Of a stretch of DNA of 64,000 nucleotides, positions 25,082 through 34,519 are shown in pieces. Within the stretch, counting starts at the first letter, position 1, and each line of letters starts with the position of its first letter. Under the pieces are notes generated by a model. It was not told where the DNA came from. It did no database searches and was given only the letters and a program-made list of their open reading frames with translations. The stretch is from the NCBI GenBank assembly GCA_010206225.2, contig VIQU02000015.1, positions 25,595 through 89,594 of the forward strand, written 5' to 3'. Source of the stretch: Lachnospiraceae bacterium MD308. Lineage in GTDB: Bacteria; Bacillota; Clostridia; Lachnospirales; Lachnospiraceae. Made by a program: the position numbers and the translations under genes.

Positions 25082-27736
25082 GTGAGCAGAATGAGTATAA
25101 CGGTTCCATATTATCTTAGAGAAAGAAATGATCATAGAAAAAAAAGTGCCGGCAGGATGACAGCGTCTGACAAAGCTTATGCTATGCGCCGCGGTATCGA
25201 AGCAAAGCTTATGCTATGCGTATGCGCTTTGCTGATCTGTTGGGTTTTCTGCCTGCGGCATGGGATGTTTGGCTCGAAGGTGGACTGGATCAGTCAGCAC
25301 AGCGTACTGCCGGACTATTTCAGAAGGCAGTTCTATGAGACGGGGAATCTGTTCCCGGAATTCGCCGCCAATATCGGAGGCGGGCAGAATATCTACAACT
25401 TCTCTTATTATGGGCTTTACAGCCCGGTTATATTGCTGTCTTACTTCTTTCCGTTTGTGAAAATGGCAGATTACTTGATGGCGGCTCAGATCGTGTGCCT
25501 TGCGGCGGCGGGAGTGTTATTATACCAGTGGTTTTTGGGGAGAGGATTTGAGCGGAGGATCAGTTTCCTTACGTCGATTCTGTTTCTGCTGGCCGGACCG
25601 ATGGTATACCAGTCCTACAATCAGATTATGTTTGTTGACTATATGCCCTTTTTGTGCATGGGGTTTCTGGGAGTTGAAAGACATTTTGAAAAGAGGAAGA
25701 GCGGACTGCTTACAGCCGGTGTATTTCTTATGATCATGACAAGTTTTTATTTCAGTATCGGCGGAATGCTGGCGCTTGGCTTGTATGGACTGCATCGGTA
25801 TATCGGAGAGCGCGGGGCAGAGTATGGCGGGGGGTCGGGCAGAAAGGAAAAGAAAGCAGCCGTTTTTGCATTTTTTCAGGAAGGGATTCGGTTCCTTATG
25901 CCTTTTTTCATTGCAGTATGCATGAGCGGCGTGCTGCTGATCCCAACGGCCGCGGCTTTGATGGGAAGGAAGGGAGGCAGTAAGGGAGCGGGGATTACTG
26001 CGGCGGATCTTTTTCTGCCGGAGTTTTCCGCCGGAAGATTTTTCTATTCCCCCTATGGGATAGGGCTTACGACTTTTGCAGTCACGGCGCTGCTGTCGAT
26101 GCTGTTTTTTAAAAGATGGCGGGATCGTGTGCTTGCATGGGGATGCGTGATCGTCCTTACAGTGCCTTTTTTTGCATGGGCGCTCAACGGCGGACTTTAT
26201 GTGCGGGATAAGGTGATGATTCCTTTTCTGCCCCTTCTGTGCTATGTGACGGCTTATTATGCAGATCATATGGACGGCATGGGAGAACGGCGGGAGAAAA
26301 AAGGGAATGTTTTTATGGGAGCGCTTCCTTATGCAGCCGTTTTTGGTATCCTGACGGTTCATTTCATCCGTTCCGGTTTCGGAAGATACGGGAAGCTGCT
26401 GCTGGCGGATGCTGTGATAATGCTGCTTAGCTATGTGCTGTTCTGTATGAGGAAAAATGTACTTTTCCTGCTGATACCGCCGGTGATACTGCTCGCTTTG
26501 TTTGGAAACGCGTACAACATTCAGAAAAACAACTATGTAAGCAGGAAATTTTATGAGGAAGTAACAGACGGAGAGGATGTCTCAGCGATCAGAGAGGCGG
26601 TGAAAACGGAGAAAGGATTTTACCGGACGGAGCAGCTTGGAACAGAGGATGAGAATGCGGCAAACTTGAACCGGATCTGGGATATGGGGCAGTATGTATC
26701 CTCGGTATACTCCTCTTTGTATAACGACGATTACCAGCAATTCAGAAAGGCATTCGGCGTGGAACAGCCATACCGCAATTTTCTGATGCAGCCGGCTTTG
26801 AAAAACCCGGTCTATCAGAGATTTATGGGCGTAAAATATGTGGTGGAAGATGGAAAGCTGCGCGAAAACCGGCTGGCTTCCCCGGTGGCCTATGTGACGG
26901 ATAAGGTGATGGAAAAGAAGGAGTATGAACGGATGCATTTCCCGGAAAATCAACTGGCGCTGCTTGATTATGCGGTCGTAAAAGAGGATGGCGCAGCAAA
27001 GAAAAAGAGAGCGGAAAAAAGAGAGGCCGTTCCGGTTCCTGTATCTTTGCCGGCGGAGATTGACTCTGAAAAAAGCCAGACTGTCCGTGTGAATATCCCG
27101 GAAAGCTCTGCTGCTGAAAGCGAGAAAAATAATGGGGCGGAACGAGTGTTGTTTTTGAAGTTCTGCGTAGAAAACCTGCGGCCGTCAAGAGATGTTACGG
27201 TCTGGTTTGAGGGAGAACGCAGTAAGCTGACTGCCGAAGGACATTTTTATTATAATGAAAATACAGTGTTTACTTATGCAGTGCCGGCCGAAGGGAGTAA
27301 ACGGCAGGCAGAACTGGTCTTTTCAGCCGGCCATTACCGGATTTCGGATGCGGAATGTTTTATGGGAACCCTTCCGGCGGAAAAAGATGCAAAAGAGCTG
27401 TACCAGTCGGGACTGATCCTCGACAGAGAGCGGACGAAAGGAAATGTGATCGCAGGAAGTGCCGCCGCAAAAAAAGCGGGCTATTTGATCACTACCATTC
27501 CTTTTGATCAGAACTTTAAAATATTTGTGGATGGAAAAAGCGCTAAGACAGAGAAGGTCAATTCTGCATTTTTGGGGTGCAGGGTGAAAGAAGGGGAGCA
27601 TGAGATTCGGATCGTCTACCATGCGCCGGGAACAGCGGCGGGAAAGGCGGTCTCGGTCATAGGGGTGCTTTTGTTCTGTGCGAACCTCTTTGCTTTTTGC
27701 GGTCCGCAGAACGGATATAAGCAGTGCATCCCGTAA
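25082..27736 (+). CDS. YfhO-family multi-pass membrane protein
   Basis: 884 residues from the GTG at 25082, 8 nt after AGGAGGT; the frame is open to 25040. About 12-13 membrane segments occupy roughly residues 45-480, followed by a hydrophilic C-terminal region of about 400 residues that includes LLDYAVVKEDG, FDQNFKIFVDGK and a last hydrophobic stretch near the end. The early motif SDQ-type region reads VDWISQHSVLPDYFRRQF, as in YfhO proteins. The family has a GT-C-like fold; B. subtilis YfhO and Listeria relatives help add sugars to lipoteichoic or wall polymers. Putative regulator boxes lie just upstream. Confidence 0.82.
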   Translation: MSRMSITVPYYLRERNDHRKKSAGRMTASDKAYAMRRGIEAKLMLCVCALLICWVFCLRHGMFGSKVDWISQHSVLPDYFRRQFYETGNLFPEFAANIGGGQNIYNFSYYGLYSPVILLSYFFPFVKMADYLMAAQIVCLAAAGVLLYQWFLGRGFERRISFLTSILFLLAGPMVYQSYNQIMFVDYMPFLCMGFLGVERHFEKRKSGLLTAGVFLMIMTSFYFSIGGMLALGLYGLHRYIGERGAEYGGGSGRKEKKAAVFAFFQEGIRFLMPFFIAVCMSGVLLIPTAAALMGRKGGSKGAGITAADLFLPEFSAGRFFYSPYGIGLTTFAVTALLSMLFFKRWRDRVLAWGCVIVLTVPFFAWALNGGLYVRDKVMIPFLPLLCYVTAYYADHMDGMGERREKKGNVFMGALPYAAVFGILTVHFIRSGFGRYGKLLLADAVIMLLSYVLFCMRKNVLFLLIPPVILLALFGNAYNIQKNNYVSRKFYEEVTDGEDVSAIREAVKTEKGFYRTEQLGTEDENAANLNRIWDMGQYVSSVYSSLYNDDYQQFRKAFGVEQPYRNFLMQPALKNPVYQRFMGVKYVVEDGKLRENRLASPVAYVTDKVMEKKEYERMHFPENQLALLDYAVVKEDGAAKKKRAEKREAVPVPVSLPAEIDSEKSQTVRVNIPESSAAESEKNNGAERVLFLKFCVENLRPSRDVTVWFEGERSKLTAEGHFYYNENTVFTYAVPAEGSKRQAELVFSAGHYRISDAECFMGTLPAEKDAKELYQSGLILDRERTKGNVIAGSAAAKKAGYLITTIPFDQNFKIFVDGKSAKTEKVNSAFLGCRVKEGEHEIRIVYHAPGTAAGKAVSVIGVLLFCANLFAFCGPQNGYKQCIP

Positions 27737-27754
27737 GAATATAGTTCATTATTC

Positions 27755-27784
27755 TTGACAGCCGCGTGAAAATAAAGGTAAGAT
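27755..27784 (+). promoter_or_regulatory. Promoter of the RCC1/leucine-rich secreted protein gene
   Basis: A perfect TTGACA (27755-27760) and TAAGAT (27779-27784) with 18-bp spacing, 43 nt before the start codon. Confidence 0.7.
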
Positions 27785-27826
27785 GTAGGTGAAACAAAAC
27801 GGTTCACAAAAATAAAGGAGAAAAGG

Positions 27827-28996
27827 ATGAGAGTAAAAAAGAGGATTGGATTGCTGGCGGGGACGGCGGTTTTCTTTTTATTGGCAGGACTTCTTACCGG
27901 GGAAACGGCGCAGGCTGCTGAGAAGAGAGTGGTGAAGGTGGCATTGGGCGATACCCACAGTGCGGCGATTACAGAGGATGGAAGTCTCTGGATGTGGGGG
28001 CACGGCACGGACGGTGAGATGGGAAATAATAACAGCAGTAATATTTCTAATCCAGTAGAAATCATGAAAGGCGTCTCACAGCTCTCTCTGGGCACCTGGG
28101 AAAGCGCCGTGATCAAGAATGACGGAAGTCTCTGGATGAGCGGGAATAATACTTTTATCTCGTTCAGGGAGAAGACCTGGAAGAAGATCGCGGCGGGAGT
28201 AAAGCTTGTAGAGCTTGGAAGTACCCACGCTGCGATGATCAAGAATGACAAAAGCTTCTATACATGGGGAGGAGGATGGAAAGGCCAGCTTGGAGACGGG
28301 AGCGGTAAAAATATAAAGTCTCCTGTCAGAATCAGGATCGGAGAGACGAATCCGGGCACTACAGGCTCCGGCAGCAAACCGTATATCGGAGGAATCCCGG
28401 GACAGAATAACGGCAGCAAACTTCCAAAGAAAAACAGTACTTTTAAGTATCAGAATATGACATATAAGGTGACAAAGTCCGATGCGAAAAAGGGGACTGC
28501 CGCACTCGTAAAAGGCGATAGTAAGAAGACGGCGGCTTCCGTCCCGGCAGTTGTGAAAAAGAACGGCTATACATTTAAAGTGACGCAGATATCAGGCAAA
28601 GCTTTTTATAAGTACACGAAGCTCAAGAAAATAACACTCGGTAAAAACATTACCAGTATTGGAGCAAAGGCATTTATGGGATGTACGTCTTTGCAGGCTG
28701 TGTCTCTGGATCAAGGACTTATCACCATCGGCGATGCCGCCTTTGGCGGGTGTAAAAGACTGAAAAAACTGGTTGTTCCGGCGAAAGTAAAGACGATCGG
28801 AAAAGAAGCGTTTGCAAAATGCAGTTCGTTGAAGACGATTCAGATCAAATCGACAGTTCTGAAAAAAGTCGGGAAGAAGGCTTTTAGCGGGATACATAAA
28901 AAGGCGGTTATCAAGGTGCCTTCCAAAAAGCTTAAGGCTTATCAGAAGCTGCTTAAAAAGAAAGGACAGGCTTCTACCGTAAAGATTAAAAGGTAA
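27827..28996 (+). CDS. Secreted protein with RCC1-type repeats and a BspA-like leucine-rich domain
   Basis: 389 residues. A signal peptide ends near AQAAEK (residues 1-31). Residues about 35-165 hold three RCC1-type repeats (GDTHSAAITEDGSLWMWG, GTWESAVIKNDGSLWMSG and GSTHAAMIKNDKSFYTWGG), followed by a Gly/Ser linker, then a C-terminal LRR_5 (BspA-type) domain with repeats such as ITSIGAKAFMGCTSLQAV and VKTIGKEAFAKCSSLKTI. The C-terminus is strongly basic. Such surface proteins usually bind host, polysaccharide or partner proteins; no catalytic motif is seen. No LPXTG anchor is present, so it is probably released or held by charge. Confidence 0.8.
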   Translation: MRVKKRIGLLAGTAVFFLLAGLLTGETAQAAEKRVVKVALGDTHSAAITEDGSLWMWGHGTDGEMGNNNSSNISNPVEIMKGVSQLSLGTWESAVIKNDGSLWMSGNNTFISFREKTWKKIAAGVKLVELGSTHAAMIKNDKSFYTWGGGWKGQLGDGSGKNIKSPVRIRIGETNPGTTGSGSKPYIGGIPGQNNGSKLPKKNSTFKYQNMTYKVTKSDAKKGTAALVKGDSKKTAASVPAVVKKNGYTFKVTQISGKAFYKYTKLKKITLGKNITSIGAKAFMGCTSLQAVSLDQGLITIGDAAFGGCKRLKKLVVPAKVKTIGKEAFAKCSSLKTIQIKSTVLKKVGKKAFSGIHKKAVIKVPSKKLKAYQKLLKKKGQASTVKIKR

Positions 28997-29035
28997 CAGT
29001 CCGGCCAGAAGATATTTTTAGAAGGAACGGAATTT

Positions 29036-29578
29036 ATGAAACAGAAAGTGCAGGAATATTTTATCTATTTTATGTTGTATTCAATGATCGGATGGCTCTA
29101 TGAGGTCTTTTTGGAAGTCGCAGTGTACCGGTGGGGATTTTCAAACAGGGGGGTATTGTTTGGGCCTTACTGTGTGATTTATGGGACAGGCGCTTTGATC
29201 CTGCTGTGTTCTCTGGGAAAGCTGATGGAAAAACGGATCTATATAGGGAAGGCGTTGGTGACGCCGGTTCTGGTGTTTTTTGGGATCATCGCGGTCACGA
29301 CCGCAGTGGAACTGACCGGGAGCTATATTATGGAGGCTCTGACAGGAGGATGGGCGTGGGATTACCGCAGATTTGCTTTTAATTTTGAAGGGCGGATCGC
29401 CCTGAATCCAAGTGTAAGGTTTGGAATCGGAGGCATGATCTTTTTGTACGTTTTTCAGCCCTTATTCGTCAAGATGACAAAGCGTATGTCTCCAGCGGTA
29501 CTTCGCGCAGTCTCTGGGGTTCTTGCGGCGATTTTGGCGGCGGATGGGGCTGTACTGGTAGTGAAAAGTTTTCTGTGA
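29036..29578 (+). CDS. CmpB-type putative ABC transporter permease (small membrane protein)
   Basis: 180 residues with about five membrane segments. The ABC_trans_CmpB family signature is clear: MLYSMIGWLYEVFLE near residue 13, NRGVLFGPYCVIYGTGA near 45 and a mid-protein Gly-Trp-Trp-Asp-like GGWAWDYRRFAFNFEGRIAL, cut here as WAWDYRRFAFNFEGRI. Members are common in Clostridia and their function is unsettled; no ATP-binding partner is adjacent. It lies 40 nt after the secreted protein gene and could be co-transcribed. Confidence 0.8.
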   Translation: MKQKVQEYFIYFMLYSMIGWLYEVFLEVAVYRWGFSNRGVLFGPYCVIYGTGALILLCSLGKLMEKRIYIGKALVTPVLVFFGIIAVTTAVELTGSYIMEALTGGWAWDYRRFAFNFEGRIALNPSVRFGIGGMIFLYVFQPLFVKMTKRMSPAVLRAVSGVLAAILAADGAVLVVKSFL

Positions 29579-29823
29579 CGGATTTTAGTGACGGATTTCA
29601 GGCAAGAAAGTTCTTGCGCTCTGAACAATAGTATGTTATTTTTGATTTATCAAGTCTGCCGGCATTCTTGCCGGCAGAATCAATCTTAAGATATGGGCGG
29701 CTTAAGAAGCTGTCTGATCTTCACGCTTTGATCAAAGCATGATTCCGACATACGGAGAAAAAAGGGAAGGAGGCTTGTGGATGATGGCAGAAATGATTTT
29801 CATCTGTTTATGAAATTTTGCTC
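29579..29823. other. Intergenic region upstream of the recA promoter
   Basis: No supported gene. It holds one strong hairpin (TCTGCCGGCA at 29655-29664 with TGCCGGCAGA at 29669-29678), possibly the end of the upstream transcript although the T tract is weak, and an AAGGAGG at 29768 followed only by very short frames. Confidence 0.5.
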
Positions 29824-29852
29824 TTGACAATTAAAAATATTTATAATACTAT
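29824..29852 (+). promoter_or_regulatory. recA promoter
   Basis: A perfect TTGACA (29824-29829) with TACTAT (29847-29852) at 17-bp spacing; a TATAAT at 29850 gives 20-bp spacing instead. The SOS box follows at once. Confidence 0.65.
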
Positions 29853-29865
29853 AATAACCATACGA

Positions 29866-29879
29866 CGAACATTCGTTCG
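29866..29879. promoter_or_regulatory. LexA (SOS) box of recA
   Basis: CGAACATTCGTTCG matches the Firmicute LexA consensus CGAAC-N4-GTTCG exactly and lies just downstream of the predicted recA start of transcription, so LexA would block recA until DNA damage. Confidence 0.9.
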
Positions 29880-29901
29880 GAAGCAAGAAGGAGAATTAAT
29901 T

Positions 29902-31017
29902 ATGGCAGGTAATGAAAATAAGCAGAAGGCATTGGAAGCGGCAATTGCAAAGTTAGAGAAAGATTTCGGAAAAGGTACGGTTATGAAACTTGGGGATCCG
30001 GCGGCGCAGGTTGTAGTCGAGACGGTTCCCACAGGGTGTTTGAGTCTTGATATCGCGCTGGGTATGGGCGGAGTGCCCAAAGGGAGAGTAGTGGAAGTCT
30101 ACGGACCGGAATCCAGCGGTAAGACAACGGTGGCTCTCCACATGATCTCGGAGGTACAAAAAAGAGGCGGAATTGCCGGATTTATTGATGCGGAGCATGC
30201 GCTTGACCCGGTATATGCCGGAAATATCGGCGTTGATATCAATGAATTATACATATCACAGCCGGACAGCGGAGATCAGGCATTAGAGATTGCGGAGACA
30301 ATGGTTCGTTCCGGGGCTATGGATATTGTCGTGATTGACTCTGTAGCCGCACTGGTACCCCGTCAGGAGATCGAGGGGGATATGGGAGATTCTCATGTGG
30401 GGCTGCAGGCAAGACTGATGTCTCAGGCGCTTCGGAAATTGACTCCTGTAATCAGTAAGTCTAACTGTATCGTGATTTTTATCAACCAGCTTCGCGAGAA
30501 GGTAGGCGTCATGTTCGGCAATCCGGAGACGACGACGGGAGGCAGGGCGCTTAAGTTCTACGCGTCTGTCCGCATGGATGTAAGAAGGATCGAGACGTTA
30601 AAGCAGGGCGGAGAGATGACTGGAAACCGTACAAGGATCAAGATCGTAAAGAATAAGATCGCACCGCCGTTTAAGGAGGCAGAGTTTGATATCATGTTCG
30701 GAAAAGGAATCTCAAAGGAGGGAGATATTCTTGATCTGGCAGTAGGACTTAATCTTGTGAATAAAAGCGGTGCATGGTTTGCCTACAACGGCGATAAGAT
30801 CGGCCAGGGACGAGAGAATGCGAAGACGTATCTGGCGGAGCATCCGGAGATCATGAGCGAGCTTGACAAAAAAATCCGTGAGCATTATCAGTTTGACGGC
30901 TCAAAGGAAGACGGCACTGATATAGAGGATGAAACAAAGGCAAAAGCCATGAAGGCGGCGGAAGGCGTGAAGGAGCCGGCCAAGGCCGCGAGAAAACGGA
31001 CGGCGAAAGAAGATTAG
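29902..31017 (+). CDS. recA: Recombinase RecA
   Basis: 371 residues from the ATG at 29902 (GAAGGAGAA upstream); frames reaching further up would begin before the promoter. RecA filaments drive homologous recombination and LexA self-cleavage. Walker A is GPESSGKTT, Walker B lies in [13 protein letters not shown], loop L1 in [20 protein letters not shown] (exactly as seen) and loop L2 in [18 protein letters not shown]. The C-terminal tail is charged with Lys/Asp. recX follows 16 nt downstream. Confidence 0.97.
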   Translation: MAGNENKQKALEAAIAKLEKDFGKGTVMKLGDPAAQVVVETVPTGCLSLDIALGMGGVPKGRVVEVYGPESSGKTTVALHMISEVQKRGGIAGFIDAEHALDPVYAGNIGVDINELYISQPDSGDQALEIAETMVRSGAMDIVVIDSVAALVPRQEIEGDMGDSHVGLQARLMSQALRKLTPVISKSNCIVIFINQLREKVGVMFGNPETTTGGRALKFYASVRMDVRRIETLKQGGEMTGNRTRIKIVKNKIAPPFKEAEFDIMFGKGISKEGDILDLAVGLNLVNKSGAWFAYNGDKIGQGRENAKTYLAEHPEIMSELDKKIREHYQFDGSKEDGTDIEDETKAKAMKAAEGVKEPAKAARKRTAKED

Positions 31018-31033
31018 AGATCGGAGAAATCAG

Positions 31034-31657
31034 ATGGTTATCACGAATATAGAAGCTGTGACGAATGCAAAGTATAAAGTCTATATCGAAGGAAAATATG
31101 CATTTATCCTATATAAAAAGGAACTTTCCCGCTATCATATTTCGGTTGGATGCGAGTTAGAGGAGACTGTTTACTTAAAGATACGTACGGAGATTGTGGG
31201 AAAACGGGCAAAACTTCGCGCCATGCACCTTCTGAATGATATGGGGAGAACGCAGGCGCAGCTTCGTCAGAAGCTTGAGCAGGATGGCTATAAAGAAGAT
31301 ATGATTGAGGAAGCGCTTTCCTATGTGAAATCCTTTGGTTATGTCGATGATGAGAACTATGCAAGGGTTTTTATGGAAGGCAGAAAGAATAAAAAAAGCA
31401 GAAAAGAGATGTTTGCCGCCCTTGTGCAAAGAGGGGTTGATAAAGAAGTGATCGAGCGAGTCTTTGAGGAATATTATGAAGAAGACGATGCAAGGAGTGC
31501 AATTGAAAATATTTTAAAAAAGAAGCATTATGATCCCGAAAAGAGCGGCAGAAAAGAGAAAGAGAAGATTTTTGGTTATCTGACGCGAAAAGGTTTTCGG
31601 TGCGAGGATATATTTAGCGTTGCTGAAAAGCTTGACATCTTTGAAAAAACAGTATAA
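31034..31657 (+). CDS. recX: Regulatory protein RecX
   Basis: 207 residues, three-helix repeat protein that modulates RecA filaments. Signatures: ALSYVKSFGYVDDENYARVF with preceding LRQKLEQDGY, then KSRKEMFAALVQRGV and a final repeat, FGYLTRKGFRCEDIF. Position directly after recA in a likely operon supports the call. The promoter of the next gene appears to lie inside its 3' end. Confidence 0.92.
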   Translation: MVITNIEAVTNAKYKVYIEGKYAFILYKKELSRYHISVGCELEETVYLKIRTEIVGKRAKLRAMHLLNDMGRTQAQLRQKLEQDGYKEDMIEEALSYVKSFGYVDDENYARVFMEGRKNKKSRKEMFAALVQRGVDKEVIERVFEEYYEEDDARSAIENILKKKHYDPEKSGRKEKEKIFGYLTRKGFRCEDIFSVAEKLDIFEKTV

Positions 31658-31660
31658 AAT
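31632..31660 (+). promoter_or_regulatory. Candidate promoter of rny
   Basis: TTGACA (31632-31637) and TAAAAT (31655-31660), 17-bp spacing, overlapping the end of recX and about 48 nt upstream of the rny start. Confidence 0.55.
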
Positions 31661-31707
31661 TTAACTGTTGTATTTGTACAATGAAAACTAAATAAGGAGG
31701 TGCTCCT

Positions 31708-33264
31708 GTGCTAAGTAATGGGTTCATTATTGCAATTGCAATAGTGCTTATCATAGCAGCGGCAGTAATCAGTCATTTTGTTACCGTATCCCGTCTGAAG
31801 AACAATGCTGAGTCGAAGATCGGCAATGCGGAGACAAAAGCCCGCGAGATCATAGATGATGCGGTCAAGACGGCTGAGGCGAAGAAGAAGGAGTCTCTCT
31901 TGGAAATTAAAGAGGAATCTATCAAGAATAAGAATGAGCTTGAAAAAGAGACCAAGGAACGCAGAGCGGAATTGCAGCGCTATGAGAAGCGTGTCCTTTC
32001 CAAAGAAGAGGCTTTAGACAAGAAGTCCGACGCCATTGAGAAGCGTGAGGCAGGATTTGCAGCAAAGGAAGAACAGCTCAAACACCGTGAAGCAAAGGTG
32101 GAAGAGATGGGCAGGCAAAGAGTACAGGAACTAGAAAGAATCTCAGGACTTACCTCCGAACAGGCAAAAGAATATTTGTTGAAAACTGTTGAAGATGATG
32201 TAAAACATGACACCGCAAAACTGGTAAAGGAACTGGAAGCGCAGGCGAAGGAAGAGGCGGAAAAGCGCGCGAAAGAGTGCGTAGTAACTGCGATACAGAG
32301 ATGTGCGGCTGATCACGTGGCAGAGACTACGATTTCAGTTGTACAGCTTCCGAGTGACGAGATGAAAGGCCGTATTATCGGAAGAGAGGGCCGTAATATC
32401 CGTACACTGGAGACGATGACCGGCGTAGAGCTGATTATTGACGATACTCCGGAAGCAGTTGTGTTATCAGGCTTTGATCCGATCCGGCGTGAGGTTGCCA
32501 GAATCGCTCTTGAAAAGCTCATTGTCGATGGGCGTATCCATCCGGCAAGAATTGAGGAGATGGTCGAGAAGGCGCAGAGAGAAGTGGAAGCGATGATCCG
32601 TGAGGAAGGCGAGTCGGCTGCTTTAGAGGCAGGTGTTCATGGAATCCATCCGGAGCTTATTAAGCTTCTCGGAAGAATGAAGTTCCGTACAAGCTATGGG
32701 CAGAATGCGCTGAAGCATTCTATGGAAGTGTCCCAGCTTGCAGGACTTCTTGCCGGCGAGATTGGGCTTGATGTCAGAATCGCGAAAAGAGCCGGTCTTC
32801 TGCATGATATCGGGAAATCCATCGATCACGATGTGGAAGGTTCCCATATCCAAATTGGCGTAGATCTTTGCAGAAAATATAAGGAATCTGCGACAGTCAT
32901 AAATGCAGTGGAAGCGCATCACGGCGATGTAGAACCGGAAACTTTGATCGCGTGTGTTGTACAGGCGGCAGATACGATTTCTGCGGCAAGACCGGGCGCG
33001 AGAAGAGAGACATTAGAAACATATACAAACAGATTAAAACAATTAGAAGAAATCACCAACCAGTTTAAGGGAGTTGATAAATCTTTTGCAATTCAGGCAG
33101 GTAGAGAGATTCGTGTTATGGTAGTTCCAGAGCAGGTATCTGATGCAGACATGGTATTGATGGCGAGGGATATTGCGAAACAGATTGAGTACGAGTTAGA
33201 ATATCCTGGTCAGATTAAAGTCAATGTAATCCGTGAATCGCGGGTGACAGATTTTGCTAAATAG
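31708..33264 (+). CDS. rny: Ribonuclease Y
   Basis: 518 residues, starting with GTG at 31708 after AAGGAGGTG. One N-terminal membrane helix ([18 protein letters not shown]), a long charged coiled coil (about 30-200), a KH RNA-binding domain ([17 protein letters not shown]) and an HD domain with the catalytic HD pair in [12 protein letters not shown]. RNase Y starts mRNA decay at the membrane in many Firmicutes. The length and domain order match the family. Confidence 0.97.
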   Translation: MLSNGFIIAIAIVLIIAAAVISHFVTVSRLKNNAESKIGNAETKAREIIDDAVKTAEAKKKESLLEIKEESIKNKNELEKETKERRAELQRYEKRVLSKEEALDKKSDAIEKREAGFAAKEEQLKHREAKVEEMGRQRVQELERISGLTSEQAKEYLLKTVEDDVKHDTAKLVKELEAQAKEEAEKRAKECVVTAIQRCAADHVAETTISVVQLPSDEMKGRIIGREGRNIRTLETMTGVELIIDDTPEAVVLSGFDPIRREVARIALEKLIVDGRIHPARIEEMVEKAQREVEAMIREEGESAALEAGVHGIHPELIKLLGRMKFRTSYGQNALKHSMEVSQLAGLLAGEIGLDVRIAKRAGLLHDIGKSIDHDVEGSHIQIGVDLCRKYKESATVINAVEAHHGDVEPETLIACVVQAADTISAARPGARRETLETYTNRLKQLEEITNQFKGVDKSFAIQAGREIRVMVVPEQVSDADMVLMARDIAKQIEYELEYPGQIKVNVIRESRVTDFAK

Positions 33265-33296
33265 CGTAATGTAATAGAAATCTAAGCTTTAAAACC

Positions 33297-33343
33297 AAGG
33301 AAAGTCATAAAATAGTAATATTTTAGGCTTTCCTTATTTTTAT
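33297..33343 (+). terminator. Intrinsic terminator after rny
   Basis: AAGGAAAG (33297-33304) pairs with CTTTCCTT (33328-33335), with further A-T pairing inside the loop, followed by ATTTTTAT. Confidence 0.75.
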
Positions 33344-33363
33344 ATTAACAGGAGGAAAAGAAT

Positions 33364-33906
33364 ATGGGTGAAGAGGTAAAAAGAATCGGAAGAGATCTGG
33401 TTCATAAGGGAGCGATCATTGATGTATATACGGATCATATGGAGTTTTCCAACGGTCATCACGCAGATTGGGATTTTATTCATCATGACGGGGCGGCAGC
33501 AGTAGTGCCGGTTCTTCCTGACGGCAGAATACTGATGGTTCAACAGTTCCGCAATGCGTTAGGAAGAGAAACGCTTGAGATTCCTGCCGGAAAACTGGAC
33601 GAGCCCTGCGAGCCGTGGATTGAGTGTGCAAGACGCGAGCTGGAGGAAGAGACAGGCTACAAGTCTGATGAGCTGAACTGGCTGATTACTCTTTGCACGA
33701 CGGTGGCATATTGTGATGAAAAGATTGGAATCTATGTTGCAAGAAACTTGAAATCGTCCAAGCAGAATCTTGACGAGGATGAATTTGTGGATGTGAAGGC
33801 ATATACTCTGGATGAATTGAAGGAAAAGATCTATGCCGGCGAGATTCAGGACTCTAAGACGATCGCGGCGCTTCTGGCTTATGAAGTAAAATATCTGCGC
33901 TCTTAG
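33364..33906 (+). CDS. NUDIX hydrolase, ADP-ribose pyrophosphatase type
   Basis: 180 residues. The Nudix box is intact: G in AGKLDEPCEPWIECARREL, then EEETGY. Upstream residues VVPVLPDGRILMVQQFR and ETLEIPAG are typical of ADP-ribose pyrophosphatases (NudF-type), which hydrolyse ADP-ribose to AMP and ribose 5-phosphate. It lies after the rny terminator with its own ribosome site (AGGAGG), and a SpoIIM-like gene follows 73 nt downstream. Confidence 0.88.
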   Translation: MGEEVKRIGRDLVHKGAIIDVYTDHMEFSNGHHADWDFIHHDGAAAVVPVLPDGRILMVQQFRNALGRETLEIPAGKLDEPCEPWIECARRELEEETGYKSDELNWLITLCTTVAYCDEKIGIYVARNLKSSKQNLDEDEFVDVKAYTLDELKEKIYAGEIQDSKTIAALLAYEVKYLRS

Positions 33907-33979
33907 TACAAAAGATTTTAGAATATATTGCTTATGACCGGACATATAATGGAGTATCTTGACCAGGGAGGGAACGTCA

Positions 33980-34519
33980 GTGAGGATACAGGAAAACGGG
34001 AAGCATTTTGCTCTGTATTATATGTTAGGTTTTTGCGCAGGGATTTTGTATGCGAATTTATTTGCCAAGGATTATATCATCAGCATGGGGATTCTCAGTG
34101 AATATTTTCTGAACCAATACAGTGCAGATGATATTCAGATAGCGGAATACCTCTGGTATGTGGCAAGAATCCGGCTGACTCCGGTGTTTATCTTAGGGGC
34201 GCTTGGATGTACGAAACTTAAGAAAGGCGCGGCGGCGGCGTTTATCTTGTGGACAGGCTTCTCAAGCGGCCTGCTATTTTCTTCGGCAGTCATTAAGATG
34301 GGAGTGAAGGGTATCATCTTGTGCCTGATCGCGCTCGTTCCCCAGTTTTTGTTCTATATCGCGGGATATCTTGCTTTGCTTTGGTATCTTTACACCTATC
34401 CGCAGATCCGGTGGAATCTGACGAAGACAGTGATCTTTCTCCTTCTTATGGCGGTGGGGATTCTTCTTGAGTGTTATGTCAATCCGGTTATCATGCAGAT
34501 GTTTATCCGGACGCTTTAA
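33980..34519 (+). CDS. SpoIIM-like membrane protein
   Basis: 179 residues from the GTG at 33980 (GGGAGGG at 33966-33972); the frame is open to 33959. Four to five membrane segments. The segment IILCLIALVPQFLFYIAGYLALLW, seen in part as LIALVPQFLFYIAGY, with preceding GFSSGLLFSSAVIKMGVKG matches the stage II sporulation protein M / DUF95 pattern, in which SpoIIM works with SpoIID and SpoIIP during engulfment. The classical spoIIM neighbourhood (xerD, fur) is absent here, so a general SpoIIM-superfamily role is possible. It ends 4 nt inside the convergent flippase gene. Confidence 0.65.
   Translation: MRIQENGKHFALYYMLGFCAGILYANLFAKDYIISMGILSEYFLNQYSADDIQIAEYLWYVARIRLTPVFILGALGCTKLKKGAAAAFILWTGFSSGLLFSSAVIKMGVKGIILCLIALVPQFLFYIAGYLALLWYLYTYPQIRWNLTKTVIFLLLMAVGILLECYVNPVIMQMFIRTL

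Noticed and set aside
25520..26362. 280-codon minus-strand frame
   Set aside because: Antisense to the YfhO-type gene; basic, low-complexity shadow.
29760..29820. Short peptide frames after an AAGGAGG upstream of recA
   Set aside because: Only 10-16 codons in length, no conserved feature, and partly overlapping the recA promoter.
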